DNA of 64,000 bases from contig CAJNDT010000001.1 in the NCBI GenBank assembly GCA_905221615.1, forward strand, positions 2,989,704 through 3,053,703. The letters run 5' to 3'. This DNA is from Symbiodinium sp. CCMP2592 (Eukaryota; Sar; Dinophyceae; Suessiales; Symbiodiniaceae). The notes under the pieces are model-generated. The model was not told the DNA's origin. It searched no databases and was given only the letters and a program-made list of their open reading frames with translations. Both the position numbers and the translations under genes were made by a program. This document shows, one piece after another, positions 21,609 to 33,989 of the stretch. Position 1 is the stretch's first letter, and each line of letters opens with the position of its first letter.

Positions 21609-22350
21609 GACGGCTCGAGACGAGACTGCGGAGAGGGTAAGTGGTATGTGTGCACGAACGACCCCTTCCCGGACCTTCAGAAAAACTGGGCGACCCGGGG
21701 AGGGGTGACCGAGACTGCGACCCTAGCGAAGGGAAGTGGGGGGCAGCGCCCGGGGAGGGAGCGAACTAGGGGGGGCAACTACGTGCCTGCGACCTGAAGC
21801 GACCTTCCAGATCACTCTGCAACACATGTACACAGGCAGGCGGAAGTGCAAGACCTAAACCTGGCACGACCTTCCCGTCAACAAGACAACTGCGAGCAGC
21901 AACCTGCCTGAACCTGGCACGACCTTCCAGTGGTAAGACCTGAACCTTGCACGACCTGCCCGAACTAGAGAAACTACCGCAACTGCACTTGCACGGCTCG
22001 CTGAAACATACGACCAAAGAGTGAGGAGCGCGAGTCCTTTGCTTTTTGCTGCGAGCAGCACCGGTGACCCCGTAGGGTTTGCGGCCCGTAGGCGCGAACT
22101 ATTGTACTCGCTGCAAAAACGCCCCGAACAGAAGGAAGACACTTACTCGGCGAACTAGAGACTGTAAAAGGCTGTAGCGTCCTAAGTGCTCAGCAACCTA
22201 AGTGCACATACTCTGGGGCAGCGGCAGCTTGCGACCAAGCGACCTCAGGTACGCCTGGAGTCGAGACGCTTAGCGTTCTCGTGGCACTGCGAATACATGT
22301 GGTGCTCGAGCGGCTTCCTGTAACCCGCACGGTTCACACGCGGGCATGCC
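21609..22350. repeat. Spacer with imperfect repeats of CCTGAACCTGGCACGACCTTCC
   Basis: Three copies of this motif, with small changes, lie near 21,855, 21,907 and 21,941 within GC-rich sequence between the recombinase and the gag-like remnant. No protein is evident. The region may be leader or spacer of the element. Confidence 0.55.
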
Positions 22351-23254
22351 CTAAGCCAGCAACTCGGACAGCGAACAGCACATACCGACGTCACGTCGTA
22401 TGGAGGGGGTTCGTCCCTGAACACCACCCCCCTCTCCACGTCTGCCTGCGGCCACGGTGCTAGGAGGCCTCGAGGACCGAATTGCGTGGCCATGATCGGG
22501 CCAGACGGGCCGAACGAGAGAGCGGCCTCGAACCTCCGCGACCCGGGTTGCCGCGCTCGCTGCCTGCATCATGGCGATCGCGTCCTCGGCTGTCGCAGGC
22601 TGTATGTCGCCTGCGAACATCTGGTAGGCTTGTGCGGGCTTCGCCTTCTTCGCGACCTGCTTGGCTTTGACCGGCGGAGGCGCTGGCTGCGCCCGACCCC
22701 CACGACCTTTGCCCTTCTTGCTCACGGGCACGGGGTCAACCTTAGTAGTCGCGACCAATAGCGGCGGGTCCGCTTTCACGACGGCCTTTGGCTGCTGAGG
22801 ACATCTATTTCGACACGACCATTTGCGGTGGAGGTCCTGTCGTCGGGTCCTTAGACGGCGGCGCACCTGCCTTCTTAGCTGCAGCCACGGGAGCGACCAC
22901 AGTAGTCGGAGCACCACTGGGTGCCTTCGGAGCGACCACTGCAGCTGTCGTCGTCTTCGGGTCAGCCGCCGCACCAGCTGAAGAGCTCATCGCAGTTGCG
23001 CTGTGTGTCCCAGCGTCAGGGTGACCGGCCACGGTGGCGGCAGCTGCGGCCACGGCGTCGGCCTCATCCAGGCTGTGCTCCACTTGCTCGTCTATAGCGA
23101 GCTACACCACGCGCCGCAGACGAACCAGGTCATCGAGGTCAAACCTCTGCATAAGGGGACGCCTCTCCTTATCGGTCGAGTGGACGACCGTGAAGAGTGC
23201 AGCCCATAAGTCCACCTGCGACCTGTTGGTGGAGTCACCCCACGAGCCAGCCAT
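22351..23254 (-). pseudogene. Gag-like ORF remnant of the DIRS-like element
   Basis: ATG at 23,254 opens MAGSWGDSTNRSQVDLW, followed by an in-frame TAG at 23,104-23,102. The same frame then continues with an Ala/Pro/Lys-rich low-complexity stretch to 22,807, after which the likely continuation lies in another frame (KKGKGRGGRAQPAPPP). Low complexity, Lys-rich composition and position upstream of the recombinase suggest gag or an ORF1 nucleic-acid-binding protein. No zinc knuckle is visible. The stop could be bridged by a small intron instead. Confidence 0.4.
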
Positions 23255-23299
23255 GGCGCGGTGCTTTCGTAAAAGCAAAAACTCTAACGCTGGCACTTT

Positions 23300-23763
23300 C
23301 CTCGGGCCTTCGCTGCGCGGGCTGCGAACGTTATGCTCGGAAAGTTCTCGCTACGCTTGTCACTACGAACACACGTGTTCTGCACGACAAAAAATCCACA
23401 TTCAAAACCTCGCATCAACCACTAAATTTTGAACCCATTATCAGCCACGTCGCTAATTACTTACTAGTTCAAATCCACCCCAAACCCTGACTATGAAAAC
23501 ACTTTCTACGACTTGTCGGAACAGGGGGCTTAGCACAGGTCTGTATCATGAAATGTATATATATATATATATATACATATACATGTACATATACAAGTAT
23601 ACATATGTGTAATTAGATCTCCGCTATGAACTATTCCATATATGATCTCCCTCATTATTGAGTACAAGATAGGTGTGGCGGCGCGGTTCAACCAAATATT
23701 TCTTAAATAGATATATTATAACCGATTTAGTCGATACCTTCGCAGCTCGATAAGTTGTTGAGC
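23300..23763. other. AT-rich spacer with a TA microsatellite
   Basis: A (TA)n run lies at about 23,555-23,585, followed by AT-rich DNA. No gene is seen. This marks the right edge of the recognisable retroelement. Confidence 0.6.
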
Positions 23764-25207
23764 TCACAGGCTCTCAGGTAATAGTTCCCGTACAGCGTCC
23801 TCACCTGGCAGTTGCAGACATGCATGTTCGCAACGGTCGTTCAGATACAAGCGTTGGGTGAAGCCAGCAGCACAATGTTGCAACGTCTGGGTCTTGATTC
23901 TTGATTTCACGAGTAAGCTAAACTCTGCTACCTCAATCGCATAAACAGTTGGTGACGGCAATACTGGAGTCAAGCATCTCCAAGTACCGTCAATCTGTAC
24001 AGCTTTGCTGTTCCAGACTTTTGGGGCTGCTCTCATACCATGACCAGTGTATTCGTCTGACCGGCCAACTTGAGAGGAATCCTGACGCCAAGGGCAGTCA
24101 TGATGTCCAACCACAGCTCACTGAGTGGTGACGGACGGACAAGCCGCAGCACATCATTCAGTGTCCTCACAGTGGAGCCGATCCTTGGCAGAACATGTGC
24201 AACGTGATGTCAGTCCGTCCCCACCGACGGCTTGGATTTCAACAAGTTTCGCGGTGTTGATCTTGTCTTCCACCTTCTTCAAGATCTTTGGAGCATCAAT
24301 CCTCTCCACCTGGTAGCGAAGCTATGTACCATGCCATCATAGGCCATCCGAAGTCTCGAATGAATCAGAGGCAGTCGCTGCATCACACTTGTGAATGTCC
24401 AAGAGGCCGTGTTCAGAAGCGACTGTAGCTTGTCCTTCACATGCCTCTCCACGTAGCCGCACCTCATTCCAACATAATTATCCCCATCAAACCTATAACC
24501 TTCGCCAGTTTCTAGACAGCGACAGCAATCAATCCATGTCAGGAAAGGACACCTTCGTCTATTGCGGCAGCATCCCAACCCTGTCTAGGTCTACAGGCAA
24601 CAAATGAGCACACTGCTCAGCCAAGCTGCACCGATGCGATCTCGATACCCAAAATCTTGATCTTGCAGCCATCTGCAGTGATCTTGTCAACATTCCTGCT
24701 TTTCGGTCATGGCTCATTGCAAAATATCGACAAGCTTTTTGGATGCAACATGCGCAAGAAAGTGTGCACCGAGGTTGCATTCACAATTCCGAAACACTCC
24801 GTGCGTGCGTTGACGATCAGAATTTGCTTTGCGCGTCATCTGGTCAATCGGAATGCCAAATGTGACTGTGCTGCATGCTGTCTACGCCCTTCCATGCAAT
24901 CCAAAGTCGACACTTATCAGACATGCAGAGCCCGAACGAACATGGACTCACATCGCGCTGCAGTCAAGAGTCCACTTCAGCACGGTTCCAACAACATCAG
25001 CATGGAAGTTGAAGGAAAGGTACCATGTGCTGTTCCTCCAAAGAAAACACAAAATCTCAAGCAAGCAAGGGCAGGCTGAGCTCTAGACTTGCTCCAAACT
25101 ACGATCTCCGGTGAAACAACAGTTATACGCATCCTTGAGTAAAGGTAGCCTGGCAGTAAGAGATGTAGGGAAAGGGTTCCCAGTTGTTCTGCAGACGTTC
25201 TGGGCAA
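23764..25207 (-). other. Exon-like segments, possible multi-exon gene
   Basis: Several minus-strand stretches have protein-like composition: one ending at 23,764 (AVQIDGTWRCLTPV), one at about 24,560-24,300 (VGMRCGYVERHVKDKLQ) and one near 24,800 (QILIVNARTECFGIV). None is long and I recognise no family. Given the short exons of the kinase gene nearby, they could be exons of one gene, but splice sites were not resolved. Chance open frames are the alternative. Confidence 0.25.
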
Positions 25208-26820
25208 TGCCAGCGTAGCCTAGCTAGTTCTGTTGGACACAGCTTCTGCAAACAAGGCTCAGATACTCCAAGTGGGCGTTGCTGGCTGTCATATTGATGC
25301 CGACGCCGTTCTGGCCATCAGAGTCCTTGTGTGATATTTATTGCGACATTAGGATCACTTCTGAGCCGGTATGCAGCGGAGAGACCTACCAGCTTGGAAC
25401 TAACGAACTCGGCACTCGTGCATGCGAGTGACGACGCTGAGGCCCATCGTTTTCCTTAGCTCAAGGTCGAAGCATTTGACGAGTTGCATAGATTTGGTTG
25501 CTTGGCTTTCGTCAGCAAGGGAACGAAAACAACAAGCCACCCCGTGTTTAGGCCATACCCGAGTGCTGGATTTCTTGGTCTCCCTGACAAGCAGCTTCCC
25601 GACTGAGTGCGAATTTGAGGGGACAAGCTGCTTTACCTTCACCCTGCCACCCTCCATGTATCAGCAGTGAATGCCTTTGTTGGTCGTTGGCGTTCTCTGA
25701 AACGGTTCTAGGAGGCTCCGCGGACAAGTTGGTGCAAAACGCAAAACTCGTGGCTGGGACACGCAAGTTTGGAGCAAAGCGTGCATTGGTCACCGACTTC
25801 CACAATGCCTCGACGAGGTCGAGAATTGCACGAGGCTTCAAAGCCTGCTGTGGTAGCGGGTGGCTGCCCTGACTGGGAAGCTGCTTCAATCGCGGAGTGA
25901 CGAGATGGGCGTCAATGTAGCAGCTCGGATGGCCGGTATGCTACCTGGCTTGCCCTGAGCCACTCGCATCCTCTCAAAGACTGCCTCTTCCCGGTTGGGT
26001 TAAGAGTAGTCAAGAGGCTTTCAGGGCGCACAATTGGCTCTTGCCCATGGGCAAATGGTGGAGCTTATCGCAGACACTATTCCAAGTCACGGACTCGCCA
26101 AGTCAGCCAGCGGAATGCAACCGAATCAACAAGGCCGGTTGAGCTCCAGCACACAAATGAAAGGTGTCTAGCTGGGCATCCCACACCTAGAGCAGGCAAG
26201 GCGTATTCAAGTTTTCGGAAGATGTAGCCAGCAAGTTGAACGAGTGACAACATCCGTTGCATCAGTGAAAACCGAAATCAGCCAGGCTGCCCATCACTTT
26301 TGTGCTTCTGAAGTGCATTCAGTGTCATGTCGTTCTTGTTGTCTGTTTTGCCCGAGTGTCAGGATGAGTTGCCATCTGCTGGTTCTGCTGGGGCCGCTTG
26401 GGTTCGGAGTCCGGACACGAGGCACCGTCACCGTCGGGGTGAAGACACGACCGCTGCCTCACCGACAGCCAGGCTTCCTTGGCCGCGTGGCAGCTGCGGC
26501 TTGCTTTCGAGGCCTTCGGTGCCTTGCTTGGCCCGTGACGGAGAAGTTGCGTTGCAAATCTGCAAACGACTTTCATGGTTGGTCTGAGCGAGCTCTGGCT
26601 AAGCTTCCCCGGCTGCACTGCCCTTGCCGAGAGGGCTTGAACATAACTTCCAGCCTCAGCTGGATGGCTAGGACAGCTTATCAGCTTATCCTCCTCGATC
26701 TCCTTGTCTTAAGCTCTCTAGCAAAATCCTTCGTCTAGCGGAGCTCCCCTCCAGGTTCACTAGCAAAATCATCCAGTAAAGAGGAGCTGGCACCAGCAGG
26801 TTGAAGACCTGATGTGCAAG
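25208..26820. other. Stretch without a recognised gene
   Basis: Short open frames exist on both strands (for example about 25,870-25,560 minus) but none has a recognised motif. It may contain small exons. Confidence 0.35.
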
Positions 26821-27108
26821 GAGGGTCGGAGCGAACATCGCCGGTTTGCTCCTCGACCGAAAATGGATCCGGAGGCAGAGGCCACGCTGAGGACACCGTG
26901 TTTCGACAGCAAAGCATGCAAGTGCAAGATGGATTGTCCGTGCCCGTGCAAGCTATCGAGTGATCTGGTGAACCTGGCGAACGATTTCCGCGAGAAGAAC
27001 ACCAAACGCAGGAAGCACAGTACTTTGCCCGGCCCCGAATGGCACAAAGTCATCGAAGTACCAGACGGTCGCAAGGAGACACAGCTTGTCCTGGAAGTGC
27101 CCGCTTGA
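26821..27108 (+). other. Possible Cys-rich exon
   Basis: The plus strand encodes MDPEAEATLRTPCFDSKACK followed by a dense Cys cluster (CKCKMDCPCPCK) and a basic stretch, ending at a stop at 27,108. The Cys pattern hints at metal binding, but the family is not recognised and supporting neighbours are absent. A further plus-strand stretch at about 27,490-27,720 (VQNRIKLCIDEHRDR) could belong with it. Confidence 0.25.
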
Positions 27109-28859
27109 CACTCGATTTCTTGCCACACATCGTCCAGCACTATGCAGCGCTTCGCTCATCGTCCGGAGGGCCGAAACGATTTCAAAAGGAAACATGAGGG
27201 GAAAACACGAAGCAAAGGGATTACCTGAAAGAAAGCGGTGCTTTCGGGGCGTCGAAATCTTGGCCAAGAGTCCTGGCAAGCTGAGTGCAGTGGTGTCCAA
27301 AGATGTGCTTCCCGATGCGAACACGGACATCACCTTGCATCACACAACCCCAGGATGTTTGCTCATACGCAGGATATACCAGGCTTCGGAAAGCCGTTGT
27401 TTGATGATCCTGTACACAGGTCGTAAAGAAGGAGTGCTAGGCGGCTAGGGCTTACAGAACATCGGATGTCCACGTGCAGAGATCAACAGCCACCTCCAGA
27501 ACTCGCGGCTGCCTACTTTGCGGACAGGCTGCCGCCGATGTCCAAAATCGCATCAAGCTCTGCATCGATGAACACCGAGACAGACTTCCTGAACCAGAAG
27601 CGCCCAGGCGAAAAAAGCAGATGTGTTCATGGCGAAAAACGAAGAGTCTGGCGGACTGGCAAAAAATGCGGCCAGTGCACCACGAAACCTTCAGGCCTCC
27701 CGTCAAGAAGCCTTGGCTACTGCATCACCACACTTGTAACGCAGCACATTTGAGGCTTCTTGAAACGGAAGGGCAGCTGAAGAACTTGAGTTTTTGATGT
27801 CGCCCTTGGCATGGCCATTGAGTGCCTCGACCTGACAGAATGAGTTTTGGAAACCCATGGCACTCATATACCTGATTATACTTGTATGCTGTATATCATG
27901 GACCTCTATACTCCAGTGAAAAGTAGCTGTGACAGCAGTAGGGCTCCGTGTCGAAACGTATCCGTTTGGTATGTCAGTCTGGATCCCGCAAGAGACCTTG
28001 TGGTTGCAGTCATCGTCGATGGTTGTGTCAGGGAAGTGCTCTTCAATGATCTGGCAATGGTGGTAAAACTCACACGAAAACAGTGTAGCATGGCAGAGTG
28101 ACAGAGTGAGGCTACATTGCATGCAGGGTGCAATGTCTCCAGACTCTATCTTGATAGCTGATTCTGCCTGCTTAAAGAAAGCACCTCGGGCGGCAAGTTG
28201 ATCAGACAGATTGCCGGCAGAAGCTCTAAGATGAACGCACTACTGCCTAAGACCGCAAATCTAGAAGGTGCAGCACAACTTGGAAACGGCTGGGCATCCC
28301 TTCAGTCAAGCATCTTAAATGAGGCAGAAGTAGCGATGTTGCCAACCTCCAGTTCGATTCTTCCAGCACGCAGCTGCATGTGAAATGCCAACAGCAGCTT
28401 CTACCATTTTCTGAAACAGAACCCTGGCATGATGCTGCGACAGCTGAGCATCGCAAAGCAGCTGTGGTCTGTTTGTTCTATTCTAGCAAATTCCAGCAGT
28501 TGCACGCCAAGCGTCCCGTCACGAGGACCAGTGGAGTTCAGCTTTGCAAACTGATCCTGTGGCGACACAGTTGCAAGCGGAAGCCTTCCATCGTGTGCTC
28601 GGTCCTGATACGGAACCCATGTGCCCGAAACGATTTACAGAGTATGAGCCACTCAGGCTACATACACCCAAGTTCAAGTCCGGACGAACCCTTCGAATTA
28701 GCCAAAAAAGCCCAGCCGAGCAGCACAGTTCAGAGCCATGGTTTGAGTTCGCACGTCACATCACGATGATGTAATGTGAAAAACGAACTAGTCAAGCCTT
28801 TGAGGTCTGCTGGAACATAGCCTTTATCCTTCACATGCCCTATCACCCACCGCACGCCT
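27109..28859. other. Stretch without a recognised gene
   Basis: Only short frames without known motifs are seen on either strand. No repeats of note. Confidence 0.3.
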
Positions 28860-28862
28860 TTA

Positions 28863-29472
28863 GATAATGCCCATGATTACACCTCTTGGTCTATCATGGT
28901 GCGACGACTCTTCAATCAGACAATACACGAATCCCGGCTGCAAGGGAGCCAGCATCACCGGTTTTTCGAATTCTCTGAGCATTGCACGGTATGCAAAGTC
29001 CGCGCAATCCAACTTTGTGTAGGCCAGTTCGCACATCCAACCCCGAACCCAAGACAATCCCATCACGAAGTCGCATCTTTCAATCATGGTCCTTCGTCAG
29101 CTCCAAGGACGTGATGGGAAATCCGCTGACGCCGGTCGCAAACAGGCCAAGTACCTCGCGGTTCAATTTTAGCAATGCGCTCCGAAAGAATGCAAAACGA
29201 ATCTGCATTCCGTGGCACTTCGGTGGCTCTTCAAGCCTAAAGATCTGCCACATAGGCTTGAGTCTCGGGCCTGCCAGAAAACTCTTGGCGCCATGACGGA
29301 CGAAATTCCGAAACTGCCGAAGCTGCTTGAGCCTGCTTATGCCTAGAGCTGCGAGAGGCTTTGCAAACACTTGCATGAAGCTTTTCGGCAAGTCTGGGTA
29401 GAGCGGATGTGGCAGGGATGCGTCTGAAAGCTCCAGACAGGTCCGGGCGCACCACTGTGGGACTGCTTGCAC
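28863..29472 (-). other. Exon-like segments of an unrecognised gene
   Basis: Two minus-strand segments look coding: about 29,330-29,150 (RNFVRHGAKSFLAGPRLK, later FFRSALLKLNRE, followed by a GT donor context) and about 29,097-28,863 (ERCDFVMGLSWVRGWMCELAY, shown only in part). They could be two exons joined across about 60 nt, or one exon with a frameshift. No family recognised. Confidence 0.3.
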
Positions 29473-29479
29473 TCAACAC

Positions 29480-30667
29480 GCCGTTGAATGCAATCACGAA
29501 CTTGCCCTCCTTGCAACGTCAGATTGATCTTGACCGCCTTGCAATGAGCCAGCATAAGCCAGCGTTGATAAGACTGTCAGGCAGGCTGTGCATAAGGTCC
29601 TCCCAGGTGTCATGCTGGAAGCGGGACGTTATCGGATGGTAGGAGTTGAAGTGGGACCTGCTGCTCACCGGTTCGCTATACCATCCTGGCAAATCCTTCG
29701 ATCTTGCTTCTCAGCCCCTGACTGAGGGGCGACTCGAACTTCCGGCGGATAGACCTAAAGTTTGCTTAAAGCTCATGCATTGTGCCGCCGTGAAAACAGG
29801 GACGAATCAAGCACTGGCTTGAGTGAGCTCCTTGCACCATGAAGGTCATCTTCCCCTTTGGCTGCCCACTCCTGTGACCGAAAGAAATCCCTCCCCGAAG
29901 GGTCTGCCCGGCACACCGTGAAGCCCGCATAACACACAGTGCAGCTGCAGGTGCGGCATTCAGACTCCGAAAGAAAGTCCTCCAAATCTTCCGACGCAAA
30001 CTTCCGAGGGTTGTCCTGCCCGCAGGATGCCAGAAAAATGCTAGTTTCGCGGGTTTGGCTACGGTGTTGGCTAAAATGTGGAAAGACCAGTCAAACAGAT
30101 ATCGGCATGGCACAAACACACGGTGTGCAAATAATTGCCCGCCAAGGGACCTTCAGGAACTGCCAGGCAATTGCTGCGTTCTCCCACCTGAGATGCATCA
30201 GCTCCATGTGCGTGTGTATACCAATGCATACATATACGCAGAGACGTTTACCAAGATGGGAGTCTCCACCAAACTCTTAGGCTCAGAAATTTGCTGCACT
30301 GATTCGGCAAGACTGGCGATTGGTGCAGCAAACTGGTTTGGTGGATGGAAACATCTTCACGCATGCATGCTGTCTACAATGCTGCGTGCGTACGCATGCT
30401 TGTGACGCTGTCGTAGCTGACATGTCTCTGTGTGTGTGTGTGTGTGTGTCGCCTCGCACGTGTGTATGTGCTTGCATGCACATAGGCAGCAAGGAAAGAC
30501 AACGCTTGAATCCTGTCCTGCGATGATGCCCGAGCAAGACTCGGACCAAGGATGGTTGATCCATGGAGAATCATCCCCACCTCGGTCGCACTTTCAACGG
30601 CCGGACCGAAAGGCCTACGGGCGGAGCCACTGTGAACCACAAAGTCGTATCATGTGCAGACCACAGC

Positions 30668-30701
<34 letters not shown>

Positions 30702-31860
30702 CTTTACCTCTTCTTGCATTCCCTTGTTCTTCACGGTATGAAGGTCCGTGACGACGCCCCGTGCTCAGTGGCGCCCCCGGTTTATGTCCTTGGGAAAGTG
30801 AAACTCCTGTGGGACTAATTGTCATCCTCCGAGATTGCAGCTTCTCCTGATCGAATTACCCCCTCTGTCAAGCCACTGTCAAGCCTCAGTGCACCTGAAC
30901 TCGCCCCCTCTAACTCGAACGGAGAGTTGAGAAGACAAGTAGACACACACACACACGCCGCTTCCGGCTCCAAGCTTTTCCAGCTGCCCGGAGGCGCACA
31001 ACTTGGGCGCCCTTGCAGGACACGACTGCTGGCTCGCGTCTATGAGCCTCGTGCCTCCTAGGCCCCTACAGTAATGGCCTCTAGATCATCTTCCGACATC
31101 TGGCATGGAAGAAGAGGAGGAGACGACGAAACAAACGTGCATGCAGATGACTAGTGGATAGAACATAGCCTCTTCTTTCTTCGGGAGCTGGACAGGGCTA
31201 AGCCAGGAGCCCCAGACTCGCTCAAAGAGCTGCTCGGCCTGGGATCTTCGTGATCGCTTGATTGGACTGGACTGGGGCACCTGAAAGTTTCGAATCCTTG
31301 TTGAGAGGTCTTTACACGGCGCATGCTTCTGGAACATCAAGACTCGTAAATTGAAAGAAGCGTGACCTGGATCCCCGTCCGCCTCCGATGGCTAGCTGCC
31401 ACTAGACAAGGTCTCACTAGGGTTTCCTTTTCAGCTGCACCTTGGCTGGACAAAAGTTTGCCGCGAGTAAGGATCCCAAGACCAGCCCTCTATCTACACT
31501 AACACCAACAGCATGCTTCTGGCCGCCATCACAGGACGTCACTATCAAGATGCGTGTGCATTGTGCGCACATGAGTCTGAGACCCATCTGGTTCCTTTGA
31601 CGAAGAAGATGCCCGTGTTGAGCATGGCGCTGTCTTCGCTGACAATCATATGCACCTGCTACCGAGGCGTGTTGTCGAGCATGTCTGCTTTCTCTAGCCT
31701 CGACTTCCTACGAATCCAGGTGCTGTTCTCGCAGTCGGGCTTTGAATCTTCGCTGCAAGTCTGGAGACCCATCGACACAACACGCTTAGTCAAACTATAC
31801 TAAGCTTGCATTCAACGTGCTACGCTGCTACTCAATCATGAAATCACTTGGTGCCTCTGG
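29480..31860. other. Noncoding-looking stretch with CA/TG microsatellites
   Basis: Microsatellites: (TG)n about 30,429-30,450, (CA)n about 30,667-30,697, and a short (AC)n near 30,945. The remaining sequence has no recognised gene. Confidence 0.5.
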
Positions 31861-31865
31861 ATCCA

Positions 31866-32754
31866 GAGTGAGCTCACCTTAACCAAAGGTCTGTGCGCAT
31901 CGCGGTGGCCCAAAGGTACGAGTCCAGGAAGCAAAGCTCCCCGCCGCTCTCGTCCCTTCCAGCATAGGTGAAGAGGATGCTCTCCACAGTAATGCTGGCG
32001 AAACACAGGCACAGTTTGCTCTGGGCACAAGCAAGTCGGCTCTTCCAGAGCCTCATGTTCATGAAGTAAGTGTCGCAGTCTGCCCAAACGACCTGGCAGA
32101 ATCCAGAACGGACCTCCATATACGCGAACATCCTGTAGATCTCAAGGTGCAAACCTACGCGGCTCTGTCAGCAGCACCTTCTCCATTCCGAATGACGAAG
32201 GCTGTGTGTCCATCCCCCAAGCGGTTTTCGTTGAATCGAGAAAAAGGTTCAAAGCAGCAGGAGGCTGAGGCACAAGCCCAGTCCCACTTCCCAGACTTGA
32301 CTTCTCTTTCCATGAGCCTCATATGACATATGAAGCAGCAGGCCACTCAAACTGGCGAACTTGCCATGGCGATGCTTCTAACGGCCAGGACACTTTATCT
32401 TTCCCCAGGCTGGTGGCCTGGCGAGTCCACCAGGCAGGACAGCGGGAGCGAACTCCAGTCATGTGGCCTCTGGGAATCCACACGGCTCGTTTCTAGCAGG
32501 TACCTGGCAAATGCAAGTTCCCGTTGCTGCTTCATCGCAGGGTCTGCCGCGTTGCTTGAATGCAGCTTAGCAAGCCCTTCCCGAAGCCGCACGTGCCCAG
32601 TAAATCCGCTAAACCCCAACCCATACAGCAATAGTTCACACTCATCCGGAGCAACCGTGAACATCTCGAGTGTCTTTGTCTCCGCACGCTTTCGCTCAGG
32701 CGCTTCATTGAAATCCATGAAGTCGCCCTCAGATCGCACTGAGCATCTCAGCAC
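31866..32754 (-). other. Exon-like segments of an unrecognised gene
   Basis: Minus-strand segments at about 32,754-32,490 (ETKTLEMFTVAPDECELLLY, partial), 32,300-32,160 (RLGDGHTAFVIRNGEG) and 32,130-31,870 (QVVWADCDTYFMNMRLW) have protein-like composition. The last contains a D-x-D (DCD), a pattern also found in many glycosyltransferases, but this alone is weak. Splice sites were not resolved. Confidence 0.3.
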
Positions 32755-32949
32755 CTGAGTTACTCATAGATGGGGGAAACTCCTCAGATATCAACTCGCG
32801 TATCCGAGCCAGGATTGAACTTCAATGCAGCTCGGGTTCAAGAATCAAGATTCTTAACCAGAGTGCTTCGTGAACTTTCTGGCTTGTAAGAAATCTCGCT
32901 TGCAGAAGATTGCGCGTAAACCATGCTTGCGGGGGCTACGAATACATGG

Positions 32950-33470
32950 TCAGGCGTCTGGCGTTCCCAGCCCCCCCCCCCCCCAATGGTATGGTCTGAT
33001 AGGGGTGGGGGGGGGGGGGGGCCTGGCGTGTGCGGAAAGGGGTTGGGGGCCGTTGGAGCTGCCACTGGATGGTGGAGTGGTGCTGGCGGCCAGGGCTCAC
33101 GCGCAAGCCCTTCGCAAGCAAACCGTAAACCCTATAACGCAGCGCGTGCCCCTGTTTTGAGCAACCTAACTTGTACTTAAAACGCTACACCCAACCCTAA
33201 ACCCCACCTAACTGCAGGCTCTAAGCCTAAAGCAGAGCATACACCGCAAATCCTCCCTAAGCCCTTGTCGATTCGAAGCCTTATACCTTATAACCGTAAA
33301 CCCAAAACTCGAAAGCTTAAGCTAAACCCTGAACCCCAAAACCCCACAACCACCCCACAGGGGGAAGAGGAACCCCACACCCCACACCACAGGGGAGGGG
33401 GGGGCCCCACCCTATATCCTGACCATTGACCTTTGGGGGGGGAGGGGGGGGGGGGGGCTGCGGAGCGCGT
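32950..33470. repeat. Pair of inverted poly-C/poly-G foldback elements with telomere-like sequence between
   Basis: Element 1 (about 32,968-33,022) is a C run, CCAATGGTATGGTCTGATAGGGG, then a G run. Element 2 (about 33,387-33,462) reads as its diverged reverse complement (CCCACCCTATATCCTGACCATTGACC then a G run). Each can fold on itself. Between them (33,180-33,350) lie degenerate CCCTAAA-like units. Confidence 0.65.
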
Positions 33471-33989
33471 GACCATACATGGGTGACTCGACATATCGGC
33501 ACTTTTCGCCACATGTGTCTTCAACGACTCTTGCACACGTTCAAGTCCAGCAGTGTCTCTAGCCCCGCGACCATTCAATAACAGGACTTATGAAAGCACA
33601 TCTGAGGCTGTACGTTCTCAAAGAAGGATCCGTGCATGATGTCCACCGGAAAGTGCTGGCGTAACCAGAGGGGTTTAGCACAAAATGAAAAAATCTATGT
33701 GTGTATATCTATATATATATATATGTATGTATTTGAATTGTTCAGCTGTTGTCAGCTGTATTTACTTATGTGTTGCTTTTTATTTGCAAATACATGCATG
33801 ATGCCGCCATGGCTATTGCTTGTTTGCTTCGCGTATGTATTAATTCTGTATCTATATTTATATAGTCTTTGCAGACCTGTCTATTCATGTATGAAGATGC
33901 CTTTATGTACGTGCAATGCGGTAAAACAAGCTTGCATGCTGCCGTGTAAGGCAGTGCAAAAACATCTGGTGCATTGGCCACCACATGCT

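Noticed and set aside
32800-32870. Possible tRNA on the minus strand (T-arm-like TTCAATCCTGG and D-loop-like TGGTTAAGA)
   Set aside because: I could not build a full cloverleaf with a paired acceptor stem and a normal anticodon arm.
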